Assembly: GCF_002006355.2 (NCBI RefSeq)
Contig: NZ_CP096980.1
Coordinates: 2,170,001-2,234,000 of the forward strand
Direction: 5' to 3'
DNA from: Clostridium felsineum DSM 794
Lineage (GTDB): Bacteria; Bacillota; Clostridia; Clostridiales; Clostridiaceae
DNA: 64,000 nt
The notes beneath the pieces are model-generated. The model was not told the DNA's origin, did not search any database, and saw nothing but the letters and a program-made list of their open reading frames with translations. Below are positions 9,052 to 17,334 of the stretch, one piece after another (position 1 is the stretch's first letter; each line of letters opens with the position of its first letter). The position numbers and the translations under genes were made by a program.

Positions 9052-11382
9052 ATGGTTGAAAAACTTATATCTAGATTAAAAAACAAAAAACTTTTAAGCT
9101 TGGATGTATTTGATACACTTTTGTTTAGGGCCGTTAAAAATCCTTGTGAAATTTTTACAATTACAGCAAAAGAGCTTTTGAAAAATGAAAATTTGGATTT
9201 TGAATTGAGCGAAGAAGAGTTTAAAATTATGAGAATTGAAGCAGAAAAAAATGCTAGGATTAAAAAAAAGAAAATTTTAGATACAGATGAAGTGTTTTTA
9301 GAGGAAATTTACAACGAATTTCCTGATTCTATTATTAAAAACAAAAAAGAAGCTGTAAGGACAGAAGTAGAGATTGAAACAAAGTACTGTTATGTAAATT
9401 CAGAAATAATTAAATTAATAGATTATGCTTATGATAACAAAATAAATATAATTTTAACCTCAGACATGTACTTAAAAGAAGAAGATTTAAGATACATATT
9501 CTATAAAAATGAGTTTAGCTTAAAGAAAATAGATAATATATTTATGTCCAGTGAATACGGAGTATCTAAAAGAAATGAAGGACTATTTAAAATTATTTTT
9601 AATGAGTATAAGAACATTGAAAGAAATGAAATGTTACATATAGGCGATAATAGGATTTCGGATGTTACTGTTCCACATAAGTTAGGAATGGATTCGTTTT
9701 TTTATGATGTAGTTCATGAGAATGGAAACAAAGTATTTGAGTATGAAAAAATTTTATACAATTATCCACTTAAAGCTTTAGATTCACTTAGAAAATTAGC
9801 CTGCTATGATTTTAAACAAGATTATGAACTTCAAATAGGAATTTTAGTATTGGGACCATTTTTAACTGTGTACATAGATTGGGTAGTTAATAAGCTCCAG
9901 AAATATAATATTAAAGCTATATATCCACTTATGAGAGAAGGAACCTTATTAGCGAAGCTTTTAAAAAATGAAATTGAGAGGAGAAAACTAAAAATTAAAG
10001 TTAATCCAATATATGTTTCGAGAAAGTCAACCTACATTCCATCTATTTTAGAATACAATGAGGAAGAGGTAGAAAAACTATTTTTAACTAATTGGAAGCT
10101 TTGTGATTTGGCAAGAAACTTTAATTTAAACAGCCTTCTTGAAGTTTTTGGACAATTTTCAGAGGTTTATTTGAAAAAAGCTTCTGAGGTGAATTTTAAA
10201 GAAGGTTCTTTATACGATGCTTTAAAGAAATTTTTACTTAGTGAAGATATTAGAACTGAAGTTAATAAATATATTAGTAAAAAAAGAAAAGCACTTAATA
10301 TGTATTTGAGACAAGAAATGGAGGGATTTGAGGAAGTAGCAACAATAGATGTGGGCTTTTCTGGAACAATTCAAAGTGCTATTGAAAATAGCTTAAAGGG
10401 TGAAAATATACAATTTAAACTTTATCATTTTTTGGCAATGTCAGATGAAAATGTGAAAAATAAATTGTTCGATAAGATAAATATATTAGGATTTTGTAGT
10501 TCATTTAAAGAAAATGAAGATTTAATAAAAAATATTAAGAGGAATACTTTTATTTTAGAACAGCTAATATTGGATTCAGTGGGAACAACATTAGATTATA
10601 AACTTACAGAAAATAAAGTTCTTCCAGTACTTAAAGATACTAATTTTAATATAAGTGAAAAAGAGAAGAAATGGTGGAAAGGCGTTATTATATTTCAAAA
10701 AAGGTGGATGGATTTAGTGAGTAAAAAGCCACTTTTGTGTAAGAATATAATAGAAAACAAAAGAGAAATATTACAAATAATTAGTAGATTGGTTAATATG
10801 CCTACCCCTGTAGAAGTAGAAGTCATAGGAAATCTAACCTTTGAAGATAAATTTGGACTTAATGTAGAAAGAAAAATCTGCACAGATAAAGATGTAGATT
10901 TAGTGAAAAAGTATGGTGAAGATTATATAGATAAAAATGGCTTTAAAGGATTTGATGAATTCAATATTCTTTGGTATGAGGGAGTTATAACGAAAGCAAA
11001 TCCAAATTACTATGTAAAAAAGTATTTGGAAGATAAAAGTAATGATGAATATTTTAATGCAGCAAGAAAAGTTATTGAAAAAGTTAAAAATTATGGTCTG
11101 GATGAGGTTGTTGTATATGGAGCTGGAAAAGTAGGAGAAGCTGTAATAAAAGCGTGTTCATTTTATAGTGTTAAGATATTAAATATTGTAGATAGGAACG
11201 AAAGTCTTTGGGGAAAGAGTATAGAGGATATTAAGATAATATCTTTAAAGGATTCTTTAAAATTAGGATATAAAAATTATATTGTAGCTTCTTTTTCTTT
11301 TATAGAAGAAATTAGAAAGACCATATTAGATAAAGCAAAAGATATAGGTGAAAGTAATATAGAAATCTTTTATTTTAAGTAA
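9052..11382 (+). CDS. Large HAD-superfamily protein (COG5610-like) with C-terminal Rossmann module
   Basis: 776 residues. Residues 1-230 form a HAD hydrolase-like domain: LLSLDVFDTLLFRAV (nucleophile aspartate D19), ILTSDMYLKEE (motif II), SKRNEGLF and MLHIGDNRISDV (motif IV). Such proteins are found in surface-polysaccharide loci, often joined to glycosyltransferases, and their substrates are not established. The middle 400 residues contain VLGPFLTVYIDWVV and EVATIDVGFSGTIQSAI, typical of this family but of unknown function. The last 90 residues are the final copy of the shared module (VVVYGAGKVGEAVIKA, NIVDRNESLWG, NYIVASFSFIEEI). The start is ATG at 9052 after a GATGGTGAT site. I can assign the family but not the reaction. 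Confidence 0.7.
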   Translation: MVEKLISRLKNKKLLSLDVFDTLLFRAVKNPCEIFTITAKELLKNENLDFELSEEEFKIMRIEAEKNARIKKKKILDTDEVFLEEIYNEFPDSIIKNKKEAVRTEVEIETKYCYVNSEIIKLIDYAYDNKINIILTSDMYLKEEDLRYIFYKNEFSLKKIDNIFMSSEYGVSKRNEGLFKIIFNEYKNIERNEMLHIGDNRISDVTVPHKLGMDSFFYDVVHENGNKVFEYEKILYNYPLKALDSLRKLACYDFKQDYELQIGILVLGPFLTVYIDWVVNKLQKYNIKAIYPLMREGTLLAKLLKNEIERRKLKIKVNPIYVSRKSTYIPSILEYNEEEVEKLFLTNWKLCDLARNFNLNSLLEVFGQFSEVYLKKASEVNFKEGSLYDALKKFLLSEDIRTEVNKYISKKRKALNMYLRQEMEGFEEVATIDVGFSGTIQSAIENSLKGENIQFKLYHFLAMSDENVKNKLFDKINILGFCSSFKENEDLIKNIKRNTFILEQLILDSVGTTLDYKLTENKVLPVLKDTNFNISEKEKKWWKGVIIFQKRWMDLVSKKPLLCKNIIENKREILQIISRLVNMPTPVEVEVIGNLTFEDKFGLNVERKICTDKDVDLVKKYGEDYIDKNGFKGFDEFNILWYEGVITKANPNYYVKKYLEDKSNDEYFNAARKVIEKVKNYGLDEVVVYGAGKVGEAVIKACSFYSVKILNIVDRNESLWGKSIEDIKIISLKDSLKLGYKNYIVASFSFIEEIRKTILDKAKDIGESNIEIFYFK

Positions 11383-11414
11383 TAATTGTATAACTATAGT
11401 AAAAGGATGATTTT

Positions 11415-12755
11415 ATGATTAAGGTAGGTATAATAATTTGTAATTATAATAAGAAAGAATATGTGCTAAAGTGTATAGATTCAGTTCTAAATTCATCGTA
11501 TAAAGATTTTGATATATACTTAGTAGATAATGCCTCTACAGATGGTTCGGTTCAGGCAGTTAAAGAACGATTTTGTAACGAATTAAAAATTATTGAAAAT
11601 GAGGAAAACATAGGTGGATCAGGCGGTTTTTATACAGGAATTAAATTTGTAATAAATAAAGGCTATAAGTATATATATCTTCTTGATAATGATGTAGTAA
11701 TTCATGAAAATTCCCTCGAAAAGCTTGTTGACTATATGGAGAAAAATTTAAATGTGGGGGCTACTGGTTCCAAGATATATTATCTCGATAATCCCAAAGT
11801 AATACAGGAATTTGGATCTTTTGTTGATTGGGATGATTTTAATATGAAATTAATGAATAAAGGAAGTATTGATTTAGGTTTCAGTGATATGAAAAGTGAT
11901 TATGTACCTGCTTGTTCAGCGCTTCTTAGAGTTGATGCGTTAAAAGAAGTTGGAAACATTGACAAAGAGTATTTTGTATACTGGGATGATATAGATTTAT
12001 GCCATAGATTAAAACTTCAGGGATATGAAATTTGGGCTATTAACGATTCAAAGGTGTGGCATAAAGGAGGGGGAAATGTAAGGCGTAATACTTTTGGTAC
12101 CTACTATTTTTGGAGAAATAGAATACATTTTTTTATAAAGTATAGCGAAGAAAGTAAAATAGAAAAGGTTGCAGCTAAACTTTTTGATGATATTTTTGAT
12201 GCGGTATATGCATGTAATTATGTGGGAAAATACAATAGTGCAAAAACTATAAGCTTAGCTTTAGAAGATGCAATTCATAATGTAAGAGGAAAAGTTAGCG
12301 ATGATAAGATATTTAAGGTCGAGAAAATTGAAGATAGGCTTAAAGAGATATTAAGAGGAAAAAAGTCTATAACCATTATAAGTTATAATAATGTAGATAT
12401 ACTTATGAATGTTATAAATAAAATTAAAACTATTAATAATAAAGTAGAATTGAGAATACTTTCCAATAACAAACTTGATATTGAACGATTCAAAGAATGC
12501 AAAATTTTAAAATCAAATGACTATAAATCAAAAGAGAGTGAAATAGTAATCAAACTATGTAATCATATATTTGATATGAGAAATGAACTTTGCAATAATA
12601 TAATCTATATTGATGGATATTTTAATACTATAATTACACAGGAAGATAGAAAATATATAGAAAATTATGAAAATATATATTGTATGATGAAAAATATATG
12701 GTATCCTAATTTAGTAGATGGTATGAGAAGACTTAATAAGAAATTAAATAATTAA
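11415..12755 (+). CDS. Family 2 glycosyltransferase (rhamnosyl/galactofuranosyl-transferase-like) with extra C-terminal domain
   Basis: 446 residues. The first 270 residues match COG1216-type GT2 enzymes: VGIIICNYNKKEYVLKCI, IYLVDNASTDGS, ENIGGSGGFYTGI, the DxD-like IYLLDNDVVI, and YFVYWDDIDLCHRLKLQG. The NxGGSGGF loop is common in galactofuranosyltransferases, which would fit the UDP-galactopyranose mutase encoded nearby, but this is inference. Residues about 300-446 are an additional lysine/asparagine-rich domain that I do not recognise; it is not an obvious copy of the module found in the preceding seven proteins. Start ATG 11415 with an AAAGGATGA site. A rho-independent terminator follows. 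Confidence 0.78.
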   Translation: MIKVGIIICNYNKKEYVLKCIDSVLNSSYKDFDIYLVDNASTDGSVQAVKERFCNELKIIENEENIGGSGGFYTGIKFVINKGYKYIYLLDNDVVIHENSLEKLVDYMEKNLNVGATGSKIYYLDNPKVIQEFGSFVDWDDFNMKLMNKGSIDLGFSDMKSDYVPACSALLRVDALKEVGNIDKEYFVYWDDIDLCHRLKLQGYEIWAINDSKVWHKGGGNVRRNTFGTYYFWRNRIHFFIKYSEESKIEKVAAKLFDDIFDAVYACNYVGKYNSAKTISLALEDAIHNVRGKVSDDKIFKVEKIEDRLKEILRGKKSITIISYNNVDILMNVINKIKTINNKVELRILSNNKLDIERFKECKILKSNDYKSKESEIVIKLCNHIFDMRNELCNNIIYIDGYFNTIITQEDRKYIENYENIYCMMKNIWYPNLVDGMRRLNKKLNN

Positions 12756-12765
12756 ATTGATATTA

Positions 12766-12809
12766 GGAAGTGTTGTATTATATATGATGTAATATGATAC
12801 TTCCTTTTT
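12766..12809 (+). terminator. Rho-independent terminator after the GT2 gene
   Basis: A 15-base-pair stem (12766-12780 pairing with 12790-12804, with three G-U pairs), a 9-base loop and five T residues. It ends the first glycosylation transcript and separates it from the second set of genes. Confidence 0.7.
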
Positions 12810-12857
12810 AAAAATGGTAAAGGTTTCATTATGATGCAACATAAATAAGTATTAGTA

Positions 12858-12884
12858 TTAATTTTTATTTTACTTATACGATAA
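12858..12884 (+). promoter_or_regulatory. Possible sigma-D (sigma-28) promoter before the second GT2 group
   Basis: TTAA at 12858-12861, 15 bases, then TACGATAA at 12877-12884, compared with the TAAA-N15-GCCGATAT consensus. The -10 core CGATA is intact but the -35 is only 3 of 4. The gap 12756-12919 otherwise holds only the terminator. A vegetative promoter around the AT-rich 12885-12905 stretch is an alternative. Confidence 0.3.
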
Positions 12885-12919
12885 AATAATATAGTATATT
12901 TAATAGCAGGAGGGAGCAT

Positions 12920-13819
12920 ATGAAAACTCCATTAGTAAGTATTGTAACTATTTGTTGGAATAGAAAAGCTGAAATATGCGAGAGTCTTTACAATATAAAA
13001 AAAATAGATTATGAATCTTTAGAAATTATAGTTGTAGATAATGCATCTACTGATGGAACTATAGAAAAGATAGAAAAAGATTTTAAAGAAGTAAAACTCG
13101 TAAAAATGACTAAAAATTTGGGGATAGAAGCATATAATGTGGGCTTTAAAGAAGCAAAAGGAGAGTATATAGTAATTCTTGACGATGATTCCTTTCCAGA
13201 AAAAAATTCTATTAAAAGAATGGTGGAAAAATTTCAAAAAGATGATGAACTTGGTATGGTAGCTTTTGATGTTAGAAATTACTATAATTATGATGAAGTT
13301 AAAAAAATGAATTTAGAGGAAAATTTTGATGGCGAAGCAGCGGAAGCTGATGATTATATCATGGCATTTAATGGGGCAGGAGCAGGAGTTAGAACAAATG
13401 TACTCAAAGAAGCTGGTTTTTATCCAGAAGAATTCTTTTTATATTGGAATGAACAAGATACTGCTTTTAGGATATTAGATATGGGTTATAAGATAAAGTT
13501 TTTTGCCGATGTTATAGCATATCATAAATATTCACCACAAAACAGAACATCCCTAAGGGCACCTTTTTATTATACACGAAATGCCTTTTTTCTTGTGTGG
13601 AAGAATTATTCTACAAAATTTGCTTTAAAAAAGACTATGGAGCTTATATATAGTTGTTTCTATTTTTCAATGGAACAAAAGACTAGTATATATTTAAAGG
13701 CCATGTGGAATGCTTTTATCAATTTTAATAAAATAAAGGGAAAAAGAAAAGTTGTTAATAAATACATTGAGGAAAATTTAAGGATTCCACTTAATGTTTC
13801 ATTTACGTTTTATAAATAA
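12920..13819 (+). CDS. Family 2 glycosyltransferase
   Basis: 299 residues, a compact COG1216-type GT2 enzyme: VSIVTICWNRKAEICESL, IIVVDNASTDGTIEKI, KNLGIEAYNVGF, the metal-binding VILDDDSFPEKNS, and EEFFLYWNEQDTAFRI. It transfers a single sugar from a nucleotide-sugar donor; donor and acceptor are unknown. There is no shared Rossmann module. The start ATG at 12920 has a strong AGGAGGGAG site. It is first in a new transcription unit with the short protein and glf that follow, so a role in galactofuranose-containing glycan is possible. Confidence 0.8.
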   Translation: MKTPLVSIVTICWNRKAEICESLYNIKKIDYESLEIIVVDNASTDGTIEKIEKDFKEVKLVKMTKNLGIEAYNVGFKEAKGEYIVILDDDSFPEKNSIKRMVEKFQKDDELGMVAFDVRNYYNYDEVKKMNLEENFDGEAAEADDYIMAFNGAGAGVRTNVLKEAGFYPEEFFLYWNEQDTAFRILDMGYKIKFFADVIAYHKYSPQNRTSLRAPFYYTRNAFFLVWKNYSTKFALKKTMELIYSCFYFSMEQKTSIYLKAMWNAFINFNKIKGKRKVVNKYIEENLRIPLNVSFTFYK

Positions 13820-13841
13820 CTTTAAGTAAAGAAGGTACAGT

Positions 13842-14327
13842 ATGAAAAAATTACTTATAGTTCGCTCAGCGAGTTTTCAGCAATTGGATTTAAATTTAAA
13901 GGCTATAGAAGAAAAATATAAAGGATACGAAATAAGTATGTTAACTCATGAACATGGAGTGAAATTAGCCGAAAAGTATAATGATATAAAAAATATATAT
14001 GTGTATCGTTATAAAGAATCTTTTAAAAAAGGAAATAGTGTGAAAGAGATTGAAAATATAAAATTTGATGTTATAATTGTTCCAGTCACTAATATATCGG
14101 GTGCAGGTTTTTTTAATGTTTTTAAATATGCACTGTCCATTAATGGTGATAAAATTGTAATGTGTAATGTTGTTTCTGAATTAAAGGATGTAAGTGTGTC
14201 TTCATTATATGTTATGAGAATATCAAATTTTATATTTAGGATAGTAGCGTTTCTTATTACAGGGGTTTTAGGAGTTATATTAACACCAGTTTTGCTTTGG
14301 AAATTTAAATCAGTTAGAAAAAAATAA
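13842..14327 (+). CDS. Short membrane-anchored protein resembling the N-terminal half of a GT-B glycosyltransferase
   Basis: 161 residues. The start (KKLLIVRSASFQQLDLNLKA) and the alternating beta/alpha pattern (ISMLTHEHGV, FDVIIVPVTNISGAG) look like the first Rossmann half of a family 9-type glycosyltransferase or related sugar enzyme. Instead of a second half there is a hydrophobic segment (about 132-155, IFRIVAFLITGVLGVILTPV) and a basic tail. I do not recognise a defined family. It could be a degenerate or accessory membrane partner for the neighbouring GT2 enzyme. The start is ATG at 13842 with GAAGGTA upstream; glf follows 29 bases later. Confidence 0.6.
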   Translation: MKKLLIVRSASFQQLDLNLKAIEEKYKGYEISMLTHEHGVKLAEKYNDIKNIYVYRYKESFKKGNSVKEIENIKFDVIIVPVTNISGAGFFNVFKYALSINGDKIVMCNVVSELKDVSVSSLYVMRISNFIFRIVAFLITGVLGVILTPVLLWKFKSVRKK

Positions 14328-14356
14328 AGATATAAATAAATTTGTAGGAGGAAACT

Positions 14357-15448
14357 ATGTTCGATTATTTAATAGTTGGTTGTGGATTTTCTGGTGCTGT
14401 TTCAGCAAGGCTTTTGGCAGAGGAAGGAAAAAAAGTTTTAGTTGTGGATAAGAGAAATCATATAGGTGGAAATTCTTATGATTATTATGATAAAAAAGGA
14501 ATACTAGTACATAAATATGGGCCTCACATTTTCCATACTAATAGTAAAAAAGTATGGGAATTCTTATCTAGATTTACTAAGTGGTATCTTTATCAGCATA
14601 AAGTATTATCATATGTTGATGGAAAACTTGTACCAATGCCTATAAATGTAGACACTGTAAATGAACTTTATGGTACAAATTATACAAGTGATACTATTAT
14701 TGATTTTTTCGATAAAGTAAGGAACAAGAATATTGAAGTGAATAATGCTAAAGATATGGTAATTACCAAAGTAGGAGAGGAACTTTATAAAAAATTCTTT
14801 GAAGGATATACTAAAAAACAGTGGGGAATTATGCCTGAAGAACTTGAAAAGGAAGTTACTGCAAGAATACCTATAAGAACTAATAGAGATGACAGATATT
14901 TTACTAATGTATATCAGGGGCTTCCACTCTATGGATACACAAATATGTTTGAAAATATGTTAGAGCATGAAAATATACATATAATGCTTAACTCTGACTA
15001 TAGATTTATAAAAAATGAAATTAGTTATAAAAATTTGATTTATACTGGCTGTGCAGATGAGTTTTTTGATTATAAATTTGGTAAACTTCCGTATAGATCA
15101 ATAAACTTTGAGTTTGAAACTTTAAATGAAGAATGTTATCAAAGAGTTGGAACAATAAATTATCCAAATGATTATGATTTTACTAGAATAACAGAATTTA
15201 AATACTTAACAGGTCAAAAGTCTTTAAGTACGACTATAGTAAGGGAGTATTCCTCCGCTGAAGGTGAACCATATTATCCAGTGCCACGAAAGGAAAATGA
15301 AAAACTTTATCTTAAATATAAAAAAGAGTCAGAAGCTTTAGAAAATGTTTATTTCTTAGGAAGACTTGGACAGTACAGATATATGAATATGGATGTAGTA
15401 GTAGATGAGGCTATAAAGCTTGTTGACAGAATAAAAGAAAAAAATTAA
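14357..15448 (+). CDS. glf: UDP-galactopyranose mutase
   Basis: 363 residues, the usual length. Flavoenzyme that interconverts UDP-galactopyranose and UDP-galactofuranose in the cytoplasm, supplying the donor for galactofuranosyltransferases. The FAD-binding start is LIVGCGFSGAVSARLLAEEG (residues 5-24), followed by VVDKRNHIGGNSYDYY, the family-typical GPHIFHTNSKKVWEF, GYTKKQWG and the C-terminal LGRLGQYRYMNMD. The start is ATG at 14357 with an AGGAGG site. Its presence implies that the glycan made by this island contains galactofuranose, or that Galf is used elsewhere in the envelope. A compact hairpin overlaps its stop codon. Confidence 0.93.
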   Translation: MFDYLIVGCGFSGAVSARLLAEEGKKVLVVDKRNHIGGNSYDYYDKKGILVHKYGPHIFHTNSKKVWEFLSRFTKWYLYQHKVLSYVDGKLVPMPINVDTVNELYGTNYTSDTIIDFFDKVRNKNIEVNNAKDMVITKVGEELYKKFFEGYTKKQWGIMPEELEKEVTARIPIRTNRDDRYFTNVYQGLPLYGYTNMFENMLEHENIHIMLNSDYRFIKNEISYKNLIYTGCADEFFDYKFGKLPYRSINFEFETLNEECYQRVGTINYPNDYDFTRITEFKYLTGQKSLSTTIVREYSSAEGEPYYPVPRKENEKLYLKYKKESEALENVYFLGRLGQYRYMNMDVVVDEAIKLVDRIKEKN

Positions 15449-15471
15449 AGTGGGAATTTCCTGCTTTTTTT
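15447..15471 (+). terminator. Short terminator or attenuator after glf
   Basis: An 8-base-pair stem (AAAGTGGG paired with CCTGCTTT, including two G-U pairs), a 5-base loop and a run of T. It starts inside the glf stop codon and lies just before the ribosome site of the next gene, so it may only reduce read-through. Confidence 0.5.
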
Positions 15472-15493
15472 AAATTGGGTATGGAGGGGTATT

Positions 15494-17227
15494 TTGAATA
15501 TAGTGACATTCAATACTGTTAAGGAGTGTGAGAATACTCTAAAAGAAGCAGCTATAGAAAAAAGTTTAGATAATAGAAATATACTTCTGTTAGATGGTAA
15601 ATATATTGGAAGTAAAGAGAATGTGAAAAAAGACATAGAAAGATTTATAAATAGTCTTAATATAGAAAATGCAGAAAGTGATTTTGTAATATTTGGACTT
15701 GGAAGTGGAGAACATATAATAGAGCTCATAAATATGAGGTTAAATAAAATAAGAATTTTAGTTATTGAGCCAAGAGTTGATGTTGTATCAAGCTTTCTAA
15801 ATACTAGTTATGCAGATAAAATAATAAATGATGATAGAGTGTTCTTATATCTTTATAATGAAGAAGATTTAAGTGGGGTTCTTAACTTGTTTTTAGATGA
15901 GTTCAATATAGCTAATACAAAATGCAGCGTTTTTGCAAATTATAGTGATATATATTATAAAGAAATAGCTAACTTATATAGCAATTATTTAGAAATTCAA
16001 AATAGTGTGCTTGTAAATATGGGTACACATATGGTTCATTCAAAACATTTTTTTAATTCATATATGAATAATTTAAAGAGCATACAAAATAGTACAATGA
16101 TAAATTATTTTAAAAATATTTATGAAGGTATGCCTGCAGTTGTTGTCTCAGCGGGGCCCTCTTTATCTAAAAATGTGGATTTGCTAAAGGAATTTCAAGA
16201 TGAATTTATTATTATAACAGGTGGAAGAACACTTGAAATCTTAATAGATAAAGGAATTATACCTGATTTTGTATGTGTAATAGATCCGGATGAGCCGGCA
16301 TTTGAAATAATGAAGAATGCTATGGATTCTAAAGTCCCGTTAGTATATTCTGAATTTACAAACTATAAGGTAGTAGAAGAGTATAAAGGACATAAGATAT
16401 TCTTTACAGATATAGGTGCCGAAAATGCATCTAGAGATTTTTTTGAAAAAGATATAGATAATTTATATGAGGGAGGTTCAGTAGCTCATGTATGTACCTC
16501 TTTGGCAGAGTATATTGGATGCAATACAATAATTTTTATAGGTCAAGACTTTGCTTATACTAATGATATAACCTATGATTTAAGTGTTGGTGGAAGTGGT
16601 GATATAAAGAATTTTTTCTATGTACAAGACATATATGGTGAAAAAGTAAAGACAGATAGAACCCTTTATTTTTACAAAAAATCTATGGAAGAATTTATAA
16701 AGGCAAAAAGAGATATAAAATTTATAAACAGTACAGAGGGAGGAGCAAGTATAGAAGGAGCTCCGGCGGATATACTAAAAAATGTTCTTGAAAATTATAG
16801 ACATAAAGTTAAGGATAGAAATGTTATAGAAAATATAATAAAAGATAATACTGAACTTATGAGTAAAGAGAATGTAGATTTAAAAATGGAAAAGATAAAA
16901 CAAAATCTTACAATAGTAAATGAAATGTGTATTTCAGCTGTAGAAGATTATAATAGTTATATTATGGCTAATAAGGATGATATACAAGAAAGGGATTTTG
17001 TAGCTTACAATTTTAATATTACAAATGAATGTATATTTAGTATGATGGGAAGTCTTAAATTTCTAAATATACTTTTATCTCCAGCAATAATAAATATACT
17101 TGGTAATCCAAATTTTAAAGAAAAACAAGATATGATGGAAGAAGATAGAATTAAAATACAACTTAAGAGAAATATAATATTTTATAATAATATTATAGAA
17201 TCAGTTAAAGAGTTTATGAAATATTAA
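15494..17227 (+). CDS. Maf-type motility-associated glycosyltransferase (DUF115)
   Basis: 577 residues. The core (about 205-390) is the DUF115/MptE-like domain of Maf proteins: GMPAVVVSAGPSLSKNVDLL, then GIIPDFVCVIDPDEP, YEGGSVAHVCTSLAEY and IIFIGQDFAYTND. Maf enzymes transfer nonulosonic acids from CMP donors to serine/threonine of flagellin in the cytoplasm before export, and this gene lies directly before a flagellin gene and in the same island as NeuB/NeuA-type enzymes. N-terminal (1-195) and C-terminal (400-577) helical regions are as in the family. The start is taken as TTG at 15494, 5 bases after GGAGGGG; no ATG in this frame fits better. Confidence 0.82.
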   Translation: MNIVTFNTVKECENTLKEAAIEKSLDNRNILLLDGKYIGSKENVKKDIERFINSLNIENAESDFVIFGLGSGEHIIELINMRLNKIRILVIEPRVDVVSSFLNTSYADKIINDDRVFLYLYNEEDLSGVLNLFLDEFNIANTKCSVFANYSDIYYKEIANLYSNYLEIQNSVLVNMGTHMVHSKHFFNSYMNNLKSIQNSTMINYFKNIYEGMPAVVVSAGPSLSKNVDLLKEFQDEFIIITGGRTLEILIDKGIIPDFVCVIDPDEPAFEIMKNAMDSKVPLVYSEFTNYKVVEEYKGHKIFFTDIGAENASRDFFEKDIDNLYEGGSVAHVCTSLAEYIGCNTIIFIGQDFAYTNDITYDLSVGGSGDIKNFFYVQDIYGEKVKTDRTLYFYKKSMEEFIKAKRDIKFINSTEGGASIEGAPADILKNVLENYRHKVKDRNVIENIIKDNTELMSKENVDLKMEKIKQNLTIVNEMCISAVEDYNSYIMANKDDIQERDFVAYNFNITNECIFSMMGSLKFLNILLSPAIINILGNPNFKEKQDMMEEDRIKIQLKRNIIFYNNIIESVKEFMKY

Positions 17228-17238
17228 GTTATATTTTA

Positions 17239-17265
17239 TAAAGCATTAAAAAAAAATAACGATAA
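17239..17265 (+). promoter_or_regulatory. Sigma-D/sigma-28 flagellar promoter before flagellin
   Basis: TAAA at 17239-17242, exactly 15 bases, then AACGATAA at 17258-17265, against the TAAA-N15-GCCGATAT consensus of SigD/FliA. The gene for this sigma factor is at 38780-39505 in this window. It predicts late-class, hook-completion-dependent flagellin expression. Confidence 0.6.
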
Positions 17266-17334
17266 TAATATTAATAAAATAACCTTTAGGAATTTTTTTC
17301 AAGATTTTATAAAAATTTTGGGAGTTGATATATA

